Shown piece by piece: positions 1-11,539 of a stretch of 64,000 nt of DNA. The position numbers and the translations under genes were made by a program. The stretch's first letter is position 1. Each line of letters opens with the position of its first letter. The notes under the pieces are model-generated. The model saw only the letters and a list, made by a program, of their open reading frames with translations, did not search any database and was not told the origin of the DNA. Source of the stretch: Melanocharis versteri (Eukaryota > Chordata > Aves > Passeriformes > Melanocharitidae); the NCBI GenBank assembly GCA_013397845.1, contig VZTG01001872.1, forward strand, positions 313,670-377,669. The letters run 5' to 3'.

Positions 1-212
1 TACTGACAATACACAAGATTCCCTGTTGCTACCTTTACCACAGTACCCTTCCCCAGTAATTCAGGCAGCAAGAGAGGGACCAGTTACTAGAATTACTGAA
101 TCATCGTACATAGATTGCTTTGGAATAAAAACCACTTGTGATTTCAGGCAGATTGAAAGGGGGGTTTTGTACCAAAAGCTTATTATAGAGCTCATTCAAT
201 ATGGTTCCTTAC

Positions 213-282
213 TGTCTGGCATATCTTCCACTGCTGTCACCACACAGCCTCTCAAGTGAATTGCTCCCAGTGGCTCTTCTCC
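213..282 (-). CDS. PLEK: PLEK coding exon 8, PH2
   Basis: The 70 nt encode GEEPLGAIHLRGCVVTAVED then MPD plus one base, ending in phase 1 at a GTAAGG donor. The acceptor is CCCCAG. The last exon, which carries the rest of PH2 and the stop codon, lies beyond position 1. Confidence 0.94.
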
Positions 283-3200
283 CTGGGGAGGACATGAAAT
301 CAAAATGAAATGCAACAGGTCTGAAACCGTTTGCATGTGGCTACATTTCCAGAATGGAAACAAAACCATTTGATTACTTAGTCTGTCTCACCTGAGAGAA
401 CAGGGGAACTTCAGTCTGTGTGTGACATGGAGGGTTAGGGGTATGGTAAGGGAAAGGCTTACAAATAAATAGGGAATCTCTTGTGATTTAGAATTCAGGA
501 TGTGCAGAATATTTAGCATGGGAATGAGCCCATTAGAATTATACAAGAAATAGGATGCCATGTCTCAGCCCGGCACGGCAAATACCTCAAATATAAACTG
601 CAAAATTACTGTATTGTGTTCATTTGCACTTAGGACCTCATTTGTTTAGATCAAGTGAGAGTACACATTAATTCTAACTAATCACAGATAAGAGGTGAAA
701 ATACAGTTCAGTGTTACTTGTTCCCAGGTCTGGGTGGCACTTGCCACCCTGACTTGAGAGCCCCAGAAACCATCCTTCACTCATGCAGAGGATGGCTAGG
801 CCATGTAGGAACAAACAGTCCCACTGTCCTGCCTGATCTTCCCTGTCACATCCTCATGCAAATACTCCATCCATGTAGGTACTTCTACAAGGCACTAGAT
901 TCAAAAACAAACAGGGAAATAAACCGAATCTCTCTTACTCCAGCAGGATCATAATAGTGAAGATATGCAGGATCATCTCTCAAAACGAACTTTCTCACTT
1001 TCCAGTTCTTCCTCCGATGTCCCTAGGAAAATTCAGAAACAGGAATGTCATGGAACTGCTTTGCCTGCTTGCAAATCTGACCCACACATGAGAGGACAGG
1101 CAAATACAAAAGGGAAAAAACCTGAATATTCAGGACAGGAAATACTCACTGAAGTAGGACTTGAATCTGCCTTTTTTACATCCCAATCTTTTGCACAACA
1201 ACTGGACTGTCAAACTGCTTTCTCTCTTTTTTTTTTGTTGTTTTTTTTTGTTTGTTTGTTTTTTTGTTTTTTTGTTTTTTTGTTTTTTTGTGCAAAGCAG
1301 AAGAGCTTCAACATGGGAGATTCCCCTAAACATATCATACAGTCTGGTAGTTATGACATTCACGTGAGATCTGTGAGAACTGGGTTTAACTGCCTGCCAG
1401 AAAACATGGCTGCAAGGGGCCTTGCAGGAAGATACCTTGAATTATTGGCAAGGATGAGCTAAAAGTCCTTCTGTCCCTGCAAAGATAACAACAACAAAAA
1501 AAAAGCTTATCTAGCTTAAACACCCTGGAGGGCTCATGGCTGAGAAGCTCGGGCAGAAATATGGACATAGGTGCCTCATGGCCTGTCTTCATGACTGAAA
1601 ATGACGGGTGTGGAAAGTTTAGACCTGCTGAAAGCATTTTCAGCAGAAGCAGTGACCCTTCCAAGCAATGACCCACAACCCACTGGGGGTGACCAAGTGC
1701 AGACTAGCACTGGTAGAAGATTGTCATGAATCACTTCCTCTGGCATTTCAAAATACAAGTTTCTCAATTAGCTGCTGTTTCCATGGAAACTCTTACTAAC
1801 TAGGTTAATATGAATGTGACAGGGTAAAAGAGCAGCAATGTAGGGTCTAATTTCATCCATTGCTTTTGAGTAAACTGATGAAACAAGAGAAATACATGTA
1901 AGCACCACCAAAAAGTTCTTAGGCTCTCAAGGACTATCTAAACAGTGCAGGTTCAGACTCAATATTAGGAAACAATTCTTTAGAGAGAGGGTGGTCAAAC
2001 ACTGCAACAGGCTACCAGGAGAGGTGGTCAATGCCCTATGTCTATCAATGTGCAAGAAGCATTTGGACAGCAAAACCCTTAACAATGTGCTTTAACCTTT
2101 GGTCAGCCCTGAAGTGGTCAGTCAGCTGGACCAGAGGATTGTTGCAGGTCCCTTCCATCTGACCCATTTTATTCATTGAAGAATCCTGATTTTGCCTTCA
2201 GTTCACTAATATCTGCTTGCAATGGCCTTGGAAACATGACATTCACTGTATTGCCTTAAGTTTTGCTGGAAAGGAAGGTGTCCAGTTATCTTCTGTCTTA
2301 CACATCAAACATTAGTGACTAAAACAGCTCCTTTGCTCAGGCATGCTGAAAAAGTCTCTGAAAACTGGCAACTGGATCCAGCTGTGTGTCCAGAGGAACA
2401 CAGGAGTGGCAGCCTTTTTACCTGAGTTCAGTTTTGCATTGTACCAATGACTTGTCATGTCTTCTATGTTAGGACTCTTTCCTAATTAAAGCTATCAACT
2501 GTTTTATTTTGTGGTAAGAGCAATAAACCTTGCAATATTTGTCCAGATTGCAGCAAGTGTTCCTTGTGCAAAGGCAAGAGGGACAGAGGTGAAACCTGCT
2601 AAGTGTGGAGATGCCAGAGAGTAGTTTCTCTCTTACCTAAAGTTTTTAAGTGTAAAAGAGTAATCTTGCATCCATGTAACATCATCCTAGTGACAGGATG
2701 GAACATGGGCAGTACTGACCTGTTTCAGCAAACATCCTTGTTTGACAATTGTGCCTCTGAATTCTTCTTTTAGGACCACATCATCATCACTGGAATATCC
2801 CTCACAGAAAAATCCACTGTCTGGCTGCAAGACCACAAGAGAAATGTCACAGAAGTTACACAGTTGCTGCATGCTTATGTACACGCACCAATCTGGCTTC
2901 TTTTGGCTTCCCTCCACCCTGTTATTTGCCACCCCAAAGAAAATATTAGTAGTAGTATTATTATTGTTGTTGTTGTTGTTATGGTTATTGTTAAATAATG
3001 TAACCTTTTACTGGAGAAGTCTCCCAGTGAAGTTGAGGAGTTCTCCGAATCACCATGGAGACATTTCAGTGTGAGGTGGGACGACACCTCTATGATACCA
3101 AGTCAGACATTGACTTGCTGTGGCCTCCTCACACCACACTGGTATTGAATCAAACTACAAATAATCCAAAAGCAAGCAGGGTACACGTGGGCTGCTGCAA

Positions 3201-6200
3201 GAAGCATCCCAGGAGGCCACAAGGCTGCCTTTACCAGCAGTGTCTCTGCTGCACAGGTGAAGTCTCCCTAGCACAACCACATATAGGAAAACAAATGAGT
3301 GGTGGGAGAGTCATTTTGCTGAAGCCAAGTGATTCTATGTGGTAAGTATAATCAGAATTGTAATACCAATTCACTTGTTTTCACTTTATAGAAGGTATAC
3401 TTTTTTTGTTAGCGTAAGTCCATAAGCCAAATATCTTTCAAACAGTATTTAACTGTGATATTTCAAGTTCTTCAAATCAGTCCACAGAATATGAAGTAAT
3501 GAATGGAAAAGGCTGGGTGTGACACTCAGGACAGGTTACTGGGGGATATTAAAAACTTTTACTTTGCTCACAGGCAAGCTGTGTGTGTGCACACTCACAC
3601 TGAGTCAGATTTGATGGCTCTGCACAAAAATGGGTTTGTAGCTTCTGCCACTCTGTGAAGCCCTATGATAATGAATTACTCTCTTCTCTTCCACTGAATC
3701 AACAGGGAAACAGATGGTTAAATTCTGGTCACCAGTACAATTACCAGGAACAAAGTCTTAAGTTAAAAAGAACCCAGCTTGGCCTCAGCACTCAATTCAC
3801 ACTTAAAAGGGTGCCAGAGAAAAAACTTGTCCTGGTTACAACTATTAAAGTGAGCCGGCTGATTCTGAGTATCACAGGAAAAAGACAATTAAGATAGGTT
3901 TCTCCATTTCCGTACAATCTTTCCTCCAGGATTGAAGAAGCCCAACAAGAAACACGAGAAAAGCAGAGCATTGGTAAGTCTGAGACAATAAAAAACCAGA
4001 ATACAATGCTCACAAAGTAATAGTAGGCATCACTGAGATCTAGGAAGGGGGTGTCAGACAGTCCCTCAGCAGCAGCCTTGGACGTATCCCCAGCAGGCTG
4101 CAGGTAGCCTTCACTCAAGAGGGAAGAGGCAAGCAGGAGACCTTCTTTGCGATTTCGAATGGAGCTGCTGGACACCAGCCAGTCAATCACACAGGTGCCT
4201 GGTTACAAAGGAACAAAATATCAGCCACAAACCAAGACACGCACGAAGAAGCCTGAAAGTACACAGGAAACAAGACTACTCCATGTATTCATCAATCTCC
4301 TGAAAAATGTTCTTAGCAACAACATGGGGAGCTAATCCGGGAAGGTTCCTGGCCATCCAGTGAGGCACAGCCTTTCCAACTGATGGCAGGGGCCAGGACA
4401 GCCCTCAAACACCACTCCTGAGGGAGAAGAGAGCTAGGAGGGGATGCAGGGCTGAGCTGGGAAGCCTCAAAGACAGGGAGTGGGGATGTATGAAGGACAG
4501 CTAAGCCTGGAAAAGGCAGCCTTCCAGGCTGCTATGCTACTAACATAATGCCGTTGGAAACAGGGTGACTTTCACAGAAGCACAGAATCATTAAGGTTGG
4601 AAAAGACCTCCCAGATCCCCAGTCCAACCATTAACCCAACACTGCCAAGTCCACCACTAAACAACGTCTTCAAGTGCTACATCTACGTGGTTTTGAGCAC
4701 AAACACAGATTTGACTTGGAGAGAAATAGGAATTATGATGTGACACCATTCAGCGATGAAAAATTCAGAATGGAATAATTGTTCTGTACTTAAGTGTTTC
4801 ACACAACAATCTACTCAAAAGATTACTTCAATCTTTCTGACACTGGTAAAATTTTGTCTTTCTTTGTTTACCATGGCCATAACTGAAGACTTTTTCAAGA
4901 TGTATCCTTTGAGCATCTCCTGGGTTAGTCAAGAAAAACCTGGTTTTCTTCTAAACTTCTCTGTGCTCTACAGAGCTTAGAGCTGTTTCATCTCTTTAGT
5001 TTTTCAACTCTGTGCTTCCTTTATTGTATGGAATAGAGGGACAGGAGCTCCTTACCTGTAAAGCAGTGATTGAACACTCTTTTATCTTTTTCCAGCTTCA
5101 ACTCCTTTATTCCCTTTTCAGGATCTTTCATTGAGAGGTACAAAGCACTGTGCATAAAAAGAACCGCAGAAACTTAGCAAATAAAAAGGTTTTGCCAGTT
5201 TGTACAATAATGTCATTGTCATTCATGGGGGGCTTCATGTTTTGCTGGCACATGGCTCTCTGCAGAGCTGTAACATGGCTTAGTTTTATCTCCTGCATCT
5301 CCTGAAAAATTCAAGTTGCAAAGCCTGGCGGTCTCACTACGTTGCCATCACAGCTGTGGAAGCAGAGGGTGGAGTGCACAAAGGGCTCACCACATCTCCC
5401 TATTTTGAGAATGCAACGACTTGTGGTGACCATAGCGTGAAGAGAGGAACACCCACTGCTGAGGCACCTTCACAGGGCACCACAGCCCCAGCAGCAGGGT
5501 TCACTCAAAGGTCCTGGGCTGAGCAGAAGAACTGTCCCTGTCCCAAAGCCTGCATGCTCTCAGACCGTCTTGGCCCTTTTTGGTTTTACTGTCTTATAAG
5601 GAACACTTCAAGCTCATTTGAATCTTGGCATGTACAGCTCAGAGACAGAAAATAAGTCATCCTTGATTTTTAGAAGTACTAACAGATTGCTTCCCTTTAT
5701 CTCTTCTTCTCCCTTCGCCAGTTTCATGTTCTCTGGCAGGCACCACACTCCCCTCACCATCCAAAAACTAGGCTAACACCAGCATTTCTCTGGAAAGCAA
5801 ACAAAAGGTCTAAAATATTTTTGCAATAAATGATTTATTGTATAAAACGCTTCTCCTGGAAGAATCACACTTCGGCTGGTGTATCCTCTTGCACTGCAGT
5901 ATGCCCAGAAATCTCCTTATCAGCAAAAACCTTTGATAAATAAGCATGTTTTGGTAAATGATAATATATTTAAAAAGAGCTTCCCAGTTCTGAAGCCTAG
6001 CTTGTTTCTGACACATTGTACAGACTGAAATTTTTAGTTGTGCAGAAAGGGCTGTGAGAGGATCCATGGACAGACAGGCTCATTGTTCTTCCTGACCAAG
6101 GTTACATGTCTGACACACTGACTGCAGATGGGAAGTAAATGGGGGAGCAAGAGCTATGAGAACAAACCTCAGATTGATTGTTTCAGGCAATCTGATAGAT

Positions 6201-9200
6201 TTTCTGGTGGATTTTCTGGCAAACCTTTGGCCTCCATCTATGCAATGAATTGCTTTCTTGATATCCCGCACCCAGGCATCTCTCTCCTCCAGGTAGGCAG
6301 CTTGAAAAAAGTGGTCCTGCTGCTTGGCCACGGTGACCTTGAAGACAAACTGGAATGATAAATTGTGGGACGTTTTTTTTTTTTTAAAGTTACTTTGGTG
6401 TAGCCAGTTGGGCAAAATTGAGCTAGTAGCACCACAACATGCAGCCTACCTACGCCTAAGGAGTATGAAAAGTGCCTTAGAGACACAGTTAAATTACAGG
6501 AACTCTGAAGAAAGCCATGAACAAGCACTGCACATAACTGAATCATTCTGTTACTTCACTGTGACTGACCCTGACATCATCAGCACATCCAAGGTGTGTG
6601 GCACCAATACAGCTGCTGATTCTAGCTTTTGCTGGGAAGTTCAACACAGCTGAAAGGCTGAAGCACCCAGCCCCTGCAGGCTTACAATGGATGTAAATTT
6701 GTTTTAATGTTTAGAGACATGTGAACAGTCTGAAGGAGGAAAAATACCCCACATCATATTCAGCTACTGACTCACAAGGGGAGAAAAGGTCATGCACTGG
6801 AGAGTACCTGAGTCTATTTGCAGCCTAGTAAACTTTTAATGGCTTGGTAGGGAGATGATACATCTAAACACACTAGCAACAATGGAAAGACTGTATTTCC
6901 CAAAATTGAGAATGGATCATCTAGAGGTAGTTGTAAACAGAAAAAATAACAACAACCTGAAAAAACCAAACCAAACCCCCAAAAACACCCAACAAAGTTC
7001 ATACTGTTTGAACTCATTTCCATCCAGTGATCTTCTGGATGGAAAATCTGGATCTAATTACTCAGGTTTCCACTTCCTCTAAAATATAGTTCCCCATGAG
7101 TAACACTAATTTGTTCTGTAGTTGTGTTATAATAAATATCACAGGTTCTGACTCAGCAGGTGTCTAAAAATGCCAAGCTAAGCCACAGGCCAACAGCATG
7201 ACTTGATAAGGGCAAGGAAAGCAAAGCCTACCTTCAAAGGCTACTTTCAAAGAGCAGCAAATTTTTATCAGTGAAGTCAACACACTGAATGAGGCTGCTG
7301 AAGCCCACGTTTGTAAATGATACATTTCTGAACATCCCTGACAAGCATCTTCCAAACTATGGCCAACAGGAAAAATTCTGACACCCTGAAATTGTGCAGA
7401 AGTCCAACTGAATTTCATGGAAGATAGATTTCAAACTTACGAAGAAATGAGTCCTCAAAAATCCATCTCAGACAGAAAAGTAACCTTTCCTCATCTGGTA
7501 CTGTTCATATTTCCAGCAATACTCACCTTTTCTGTTATGCAGGAAAGACCTACATACTGAAAATCGATGTACAGTGCATGAGAAAAACCAACAGACAGAT
7601 CTCTCCAAATCCCAATATTCGACAGTCAAGCTAACGCTCCAGATTAGCAGAATGAAATACCGAAGCGTTAATGAGATTTATTACCAAAGAAAAGATTAGC
7701 CTTCTCAAAGAGCTGAGAAGAAACATACAGTGAAATGCTAAAGAAGAGTTTTCATTGTCAGCACATGGAGGCAACTGGCAAAGCCCTTTCTTTTTAGCAT
7801 TTACAAAGTTGGGCCAGTAAGCTAGAGAGCCTTCCAGGCTTCCTTGAAATTGGTAGAGGTCGAGTCTCCAGTCCTAGATGTGACCAAGCCCCCCTTTAAT
7901 GATGTGTCTCTGTTTGTGCTTTTGAGAAAATTAGACCATTAGACTAAATTAATACCAAAATTTTAGATAGTTTAAACTGGGAGAAGTGAATCTAACTATA
8001 AGCAACCAAACATGGTAATGCTATCCACAAGAAAATCATGGGGAAAATGGAAAAAGCTGAAGAATATTAGAATTTATGTTACATTAAACAATGATCAAAC
8101 ATCAAATCAAGGACAGCGAACAGTGGTGAATGCATTTTGAAATATAATCTCAAAATATGCAGTTGCAGCCCCTTCTGAACAGCCTTTATGTGTGCTTAAC
8201 AAATCCAAGATTACTTCCTTTCCCCTCAGCACCTGCATTTTGCAATTGATGTAGTAAACAAAGCACGTTGGTGATGTGCTCTGAGCTTTCAAACGAGGTC
8301 CTGACACAGATACACAAGCTGATTCAAAAATTTAACCAGAGAAATATAGAAGTTTGTTTGTGGCCCAATAGTCCCTGCTCCAAACTGGGCCCAGACAAGT
8401 GAGACTGTGCTTAAAACTGACTCAATGAGAATTATCCCACTATTCACCATACAAAATTCCTGTCCTAAAAATATACTTTCATTTCTAGCTGTACAAACTT
8501 AAGAACCAGAATAATTCCCGTAAGACAAATAACTGTATGCTTTGACACGTAACCAGTGAGAAGCAAGAACAGAATGCAGAGGCCTTGAATTCAGCAGTAC
8601 AGTAAAGCTGTAAAATGTAAGATGCAAAAATGAAGATATTACATTTTCAAGGAATACATGTAGGAACTTCGGTTTAATCATATTGGGCAGTAATTACTTG
8701 TAAGGACAATCCTGGTGATGGCTTTGCTCATATGAATGAGCATGTTGAATTTTTGACTGTTTGAACAATGCAAATTTTAAGAGAAAATCCATCTCCAGGG
8801 CTACTGGTCTATGGACTTGCAGAACAATCTCACCACCTCAATATGGAGGATCTGCTCCAATGCCTGCTGAAGTAATTTGGATTGTTTCCACTGACAGCAG
8901 CAAACCCTGCAGCAACTCTCACTTATGAAAAGCTATTTTGGGTGCCTCAACCCCTGGGTCTCTGATCCTTTGTCTTCATTATCCCTCAGAAAAGACACCA
9001 GCAACTAAAATGAACCATAATGTAAAGCTCATTATGCAAACACCTCATGTAAAATGAAGCACAACATAAGACTCAGTGCAGCCAAAGGAATGATCCTCAG
9101 AGACTATCACCCTTCCATACAGATATAATACACCTTCTGGAGACTGGCACATCCCAAAGGAGCCCCTTGGGAAGGTGAGGATCTCTCTCACTCTGCCTTC

Positions 9201-11339
9201 AGCAGACATCAGATGCTTCAGACATCTATGCCAACTTTGTTGAATGCACATATGCTGGTGAATAATTTTTCCTTTATTGTTAATACGTTACTGACATTTT
9301 CAAGCAACTACTCTGAACCAGTATTGATGGCAGTGCCTTTCTGGGAGTTAAAGGAAAAAACCAAAACCCAAGACAAAACTGATTGGAAAAGAATGCTTTG
9401 TGAGAAAAACTTTATTTCTGCCATTATAATGTAGGTCTGTGATACTCTTGAACATAGCACCCTTCATACCTCATGAATACAGTAAGGAGTGCCATGCTGA
9501 GGCTTGCTAATAATATAATCAGCACAGGATTAACAGCAATCTTTATTCTCTGCCCCATCCTTTTTCTATACTGTCTCAAAGACAGCTTGTAAGTTAACAG
9601 CCCCTTTCTCTTGACAAATATAAGTCTAAAAAGGCTTAGTAAGAATCAAGGTGGGGTTTTTTCATATAAATATGGGGTCTGCAACAAAAGAAAAAGAGAA
9701 AAAAAAAGGAAAGAAAGAAAGTAGAAGAAAGAAAAGAAGAAAAAAGCAAAGCCAGCAAGCCCAAATCTAACACAAGGGATCCTGATTCCACTTTCTACAA
9801 AACCTAAGGACAGGTTTAATTATCCTCACTTTACTCATATGAAAAAATAAAGTTCACTGTCTTGGCAGTCTCTCACACTTTCTATTTTTCTAATGCTCTC
9901 AGAGACTTCTATCTTTAGTCAGGCATCTTTGTGGTAAATTTGTTTAAACTGTAGTGGGATAATGTTCCAGATTCTGGGGGATCCCTTTGTCTGAGGAATT
10001 CCTGGGGATGTGATGCCTATTTGATGAAACTGAGTTGACAAAATAATAAATTACTAATGATATGATTCTTTGCTCATATTAGAAATCCTGTTTTACCAAC
10101 AACTATTTTTCAGGAACCCTGTAACAAAATATGCATGTCACAGCATTTATCTCCTTCCTGTCTGAGCAAGCCAGTTGTTCCTTGACAATAAATAAATGCT
10201 TCTCCTCCTCACAAAATATTTCCCCACAGCTTTATTCTGCAGCAATTAGATTTATATTTAATACAGGAGTTGTTGCCATTCAGCTGCAAAATGTCTTCAC
10301 ACCAATAAAATGTAGTTCTGCTCTCTGAGAGACTCAGAAATTTAATAATAAAAACCAACCAACCAACCCCCCTACAATGTTTTCTGAATTAGTCCCCTTG
10401 AAGTGTTCTGAATTTAAATAGTACACAATTCCAAGCCTAGTTGTGACCTCCTAAGGCAAGGGAGAATCACCACTAGGATGAGAGCAAGGAATTTGCAGCC
10501 ACCAGCATTTTGCCCTTTCAGTGCTTCCAGAAGTATAAGTATACTGTCAATTGTTTTTATAAAAAAATTACTTACCATTCTTTTGCCAAAATCTTGGCAT
10601 GGGCTGTGAATAGAGCTTCCTTTTAGTGGGATCATCCCTTTGGGACTGTTATCAGCCTTTCGCTTGTAGAATTCAATTCCATCTTCTAAGAGCACAACCC
10701 ACATTGGCTTCCAGGTATTAAACATGCTGCCCTGCATCAATAAATCACGTATTATGTTCAATGAATCACTCTTCACATGATATCCAAGGAAGATATGACC
10801 TTCCAGAGAATGTCTGACTGATGAGAGAATAACTACAGTTCGTGTCTCAAGGGGAACACACCACAAACACACCCATCCTACTATGCAGTTAAACATTGCT
10901 GTTATTTTTCTGACCACCATTTATTTGCCTTTGTAGTTGCTCTGCCAATGGAAGCCACTGTGGATTTAAATAAAAGTAAAGGCTTTATCCTATGGGCTGT
11001 ACCACAAAAGACTCCAGAGCAGAGATGGCTGTGGGGCAGCAATTGCCTTCCCAAAGAATGGATGTGCCCATGCCCCACACACTGTCTCAAGGCCAACGTG
11101 ATGCGACCTCTTTAATCTCACTATTCTTCCTTGATGTTTAACCCAATTAAGTGCAACTATGAGAGTTAAGAGTAGGCTATGGCTGTTTCCTGTTACCTCT
11201 TTGCCAAGCTTTCACAGTATGTTTCCCTGCATCTTCCCAACCTGTTTGGAGCTAGTTTTTTCTTCCACTCGGTCCAAAAGTACCCACTTACCTTCTTAAC
11301 CAAGTAGCCCTCCCTTACGCGCATCGGTTCTCGCTCCAT
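213..11339 (-). CDS. PLEK: Pleckstrin, eight coding exons, 3' end beyond window
   Basis: Pleckstrin is the major PKC substrate of platelets and leukocytes. It binds phosphoinositides through two PH domains that flank a DEP domain, and acts at the membrane in actin remodelling and secretion. Coding exons in transcript order are 11292-11339, 10576-10731, 6168-6349, 5056-5147, 4014-4198, 2720-2824, 939-1022 and 213-282. Every junction has GT/AG and phases agree throughout, giving 922 nt or 307 codons plus one base. PH1 is about residues 6-103 and contains WKPMWVVLLEDGIEFYK and ERDAWVRDIKKAI. The PKC-site cluster RKSTRKSIR follows at about 113-121 (Ser115, Thr116, Ser119, equivalent to human Ser113, Thr114, Ser117). 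DEP spans about 138-223 with CVIDWLV and EGYLQPAGD. PH2 starts near 246 and is cut by the window edge. The human protein has 350 residues, so about 43 codons are missing; I found no matching exon in 1-212. The N-terminus is two residues longer than the human one as I remember it. Confidence 0.97.
283..938 (-). other. PLEK intron between exons 7 and 8
   Basis: This is a 656 bp intron with GTAAGA and CCCCAG ends. I see no other feature in it. Confidence 0.85.
939..1022 (-). CDS. PLEK: PLEK coding exon 7, PH2 strands
   Basis: The exon has 28 codons, GHRRKNWKVRKFVLRDDPAY through HYYDPAG, phase 0 at both ends. The acceptor is CCTAG and the donor GTAAGA. Continuity with exon 6 (KQ|GHRRKNW) matches the family exactly. 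Confidence 0.96.
1227..1291. repeat. T-rich simple repeat
   Basis: T runs are interrupted by single G, ending in four GTTTTTTT units. It is low-complexity intronic DNA. Confidence 0.85.
1917..2185 (+). mobile_element. CR1 LINE fragment
   Basis: The sequence carries typical CR1 3'-region phrases: AGAGAGGGTGGTCAAACACTG, then the GAGAGGTGGT block and a GTCCCTTCCATCTGACCC-like tail. It is 5'-truncated and diverged and lies in a PLEK intron, antisense to the gene. Confidence 0.75.
2720..2824 (-). CDS. PLEK: PLEK coding exon 6, acidic linker and start of PH2
   Basis: The exon has 35 codons, PDSGFFCEGYSSDDDVVLKE through CLLKQ, phase 0 at both ends. The acceptor is TTGCAG and the donor GTCAGT. The acidic SSDDD linker precedes the first PH2 strand, EEFRGTIVKQGCLLKQ. 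Confidence 0.96.
2825..4013 (-). other. PLEK intron between exons 5 and 6
   Basis: This 1.2 kb intron contains a short trinucleotide-rich stretch at 2946-2992 and nothing else I can name. Confidence 0.85.
2946..2992. repeat. Trinucleotide-rich simple repeat
   Basis: Runs of TAG, TAT and TTG units follow one another. This is a short compound microsatellite. Confidence 0.7.
4014..4198 (-). CDS. PLEK: PLEK coding exon 5, DEP domain
   Basis: The exon completes Gly160, then encodes 61 codons including TCVIDWLVSSSSIRNRKEG and EGYLQPAGD, ending DAYYYF. The acceptor is AACCAG and the donor GTGAGC, phase 0. The stretch after the DEP signature (AAAEGLSDTPFLDLSDAYYYF) differs from the mammalian sequence more than the rest. 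Confidence 0.96.
4199..5055 (-). other. PLEK intron between exons 4 and 5
   Basis: This 857 bp intron contains a reverse-oriented CR1 tail at 4578-4702. Confidence 0.85.
4578..4702 (-). mobile_element. CR1 LINE 3' end, reverse orientation
   Basis: It begins with the inverted CR1 terminus (CACAGAATCATTAAGGTTGG) and runs through AGTCCAACC to a fragment ending near TTTTGAGCAC. This is the common 3'-tail copy of CR1. Confidence 0.85.
5056..5147 (-). CDS. PLEK: PLEK coding exon 4, start of DEP domain
   Basis: The 92 nt exon completes the Ser split from exon 3, then encodes ALYLSMKDPEKGIKEL up to FNHCFT and one base of Gly160. The acceptor is GCACAG and the donor GTAAGG. It is too short and too phase-split to stand out as an open frame; it was found by matching the family sequence. 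Confidence 0.94.
5148..6167 (-). other. PLEK intron between exons 3 and 4
   Basis: This is a 1.0 kb intron. I see nothing further in it. Confidence 0.85.
6168..6349 (-). CDS. PLEK: PLEK coding exon 3, end of PH1 and PKC-site linker
   Basis: The 182 nt encode 60 codons plus two bases, starting FVFKVTVAKQQDHFF. The exon includes the C-terminal PH helix with the invariant Trp (ERDAWVRDIKKAI), then the RKSTRKSIRLPETINL linker with the three known phosphorylation sites. The acceptor is TTCCAG. The donor is AG|GTTTGT, somewhat off consensus. It ends in phase 2. Confidence 0.96.
6350..10575 (-). other. PLEK intron between exons 2 and 3
   Basis: At 4.2 kb this is the largest PLEK intron in the window. 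Its only notable content is a purine-rich A/G tract at 9684-9749. The short open frames in it resemble no family I recognise. Confidence 0.85.
9684..9749. repeat. A/G-rich low-complexity tract
   Basis: An almost pure purine stretch of AAAG/AAG-type units in the largest PLEK intron. Confidence 0.75.
10576..10731 (-). CDS. PLEK: PLEK coding exon 2, core of PH1
   Basis: This exon has 52 codons from GSMFNTWKPMW to DFGKRM. The acceptor reads GATGCAG and the donor GTAAGTAA, with phase 0 at both ends. It carries the basic beta-strand residues that in PH1 of this family contact phosphoinositide head groups. Confidence 0.97.
10732..11291 (-). other. PLEK intron 1
   Basis: This is a 560 bp intron with a GTAAGT donor and GATGCAG acceptor. 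No further feature is seen. Confidence 0.85.
11292..11339 (-). CDS. PLEK: PLEK coding exon 1 (start codon)
   Basis: The exon encodes MEREPMRVREGYLVKK, the first strand of PH1. The ATG at 11339-11337 has G at -3 and G at +4, a strong Kozak context. The donor after 11292 is GTAAGT and the exon ends in phase 0. Confidence 0.95.
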
Positions 11340-11497
11340 GGCTTGGGCAGTGCTGCTCTCGGGTCTGTCAGCGCTGGCTGTTGAGTTCCTCTGGCAGCAA
11401 AGTCTGTGGGATACTGTTTTTACAGTACAGCTGTGTCATTTCACAAGTTCCTCTGAATGCTAATCACAAACCCATTTCCTCTTACCGAGTGAGAGAT
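11340..11497 (-). other. PLEK: Probable PLEK 5' untranslated region
   Basis: This is about 155 nt between the start codon and the position about 31 nt downstream of a TATA box. No splice junction is needed to link the two. The exact transcription start is inferred. Confidence 0.5.
11474..11482 (-). promoter_or_regulatory. Possible PU.1/ETS site in PLEK proximal promoter
   Basis: The minus strand reads AGAGGAAAT, close to the purine-rich PU.1 core. PLEK is expressed in haematopoietic cells, where PU.1 is active, so the site is plausible. A match this short is also likely by chance. Confidence 0.25.
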
Positions 11498-11520
11498 AGG
11501 GAAATGCAGAAGCACATGTG

Positions 11521-11528
11521 TATTTATA
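11521..11528 (-). promoter_or_regulatory. PLEK: TATA box of PLEK
   Basis: On the minus strand the sequence is TATAAATA, a full consensus match, 182 nt upstream of the PLEK ATG. A start near 11490-11497 would follow. The region is not a CpG island, which suits a TATA-driven, tissue-restricted blood-cell gene. Confidence 0.5.
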
Positions 11529-11539
11529 GTCTGCCTCTG

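Larger units (their letters stand above)
1023..2719 (-). other. PLEK intron between exons 6 and 7
   Basis: This 1.7 kb intron holds a T-rich simple repeat (1227-1291), a 14 bp palindrome at 1777-1790 resembling an RFX X-box, and a CR1 fragment (1917-2185). Confidence 0.85.

Noticed and set aside
1130..1363. Lys-rich or Phe-rich frames over the T-rich repeat
   Set aside because: They are translations of simple sequence.
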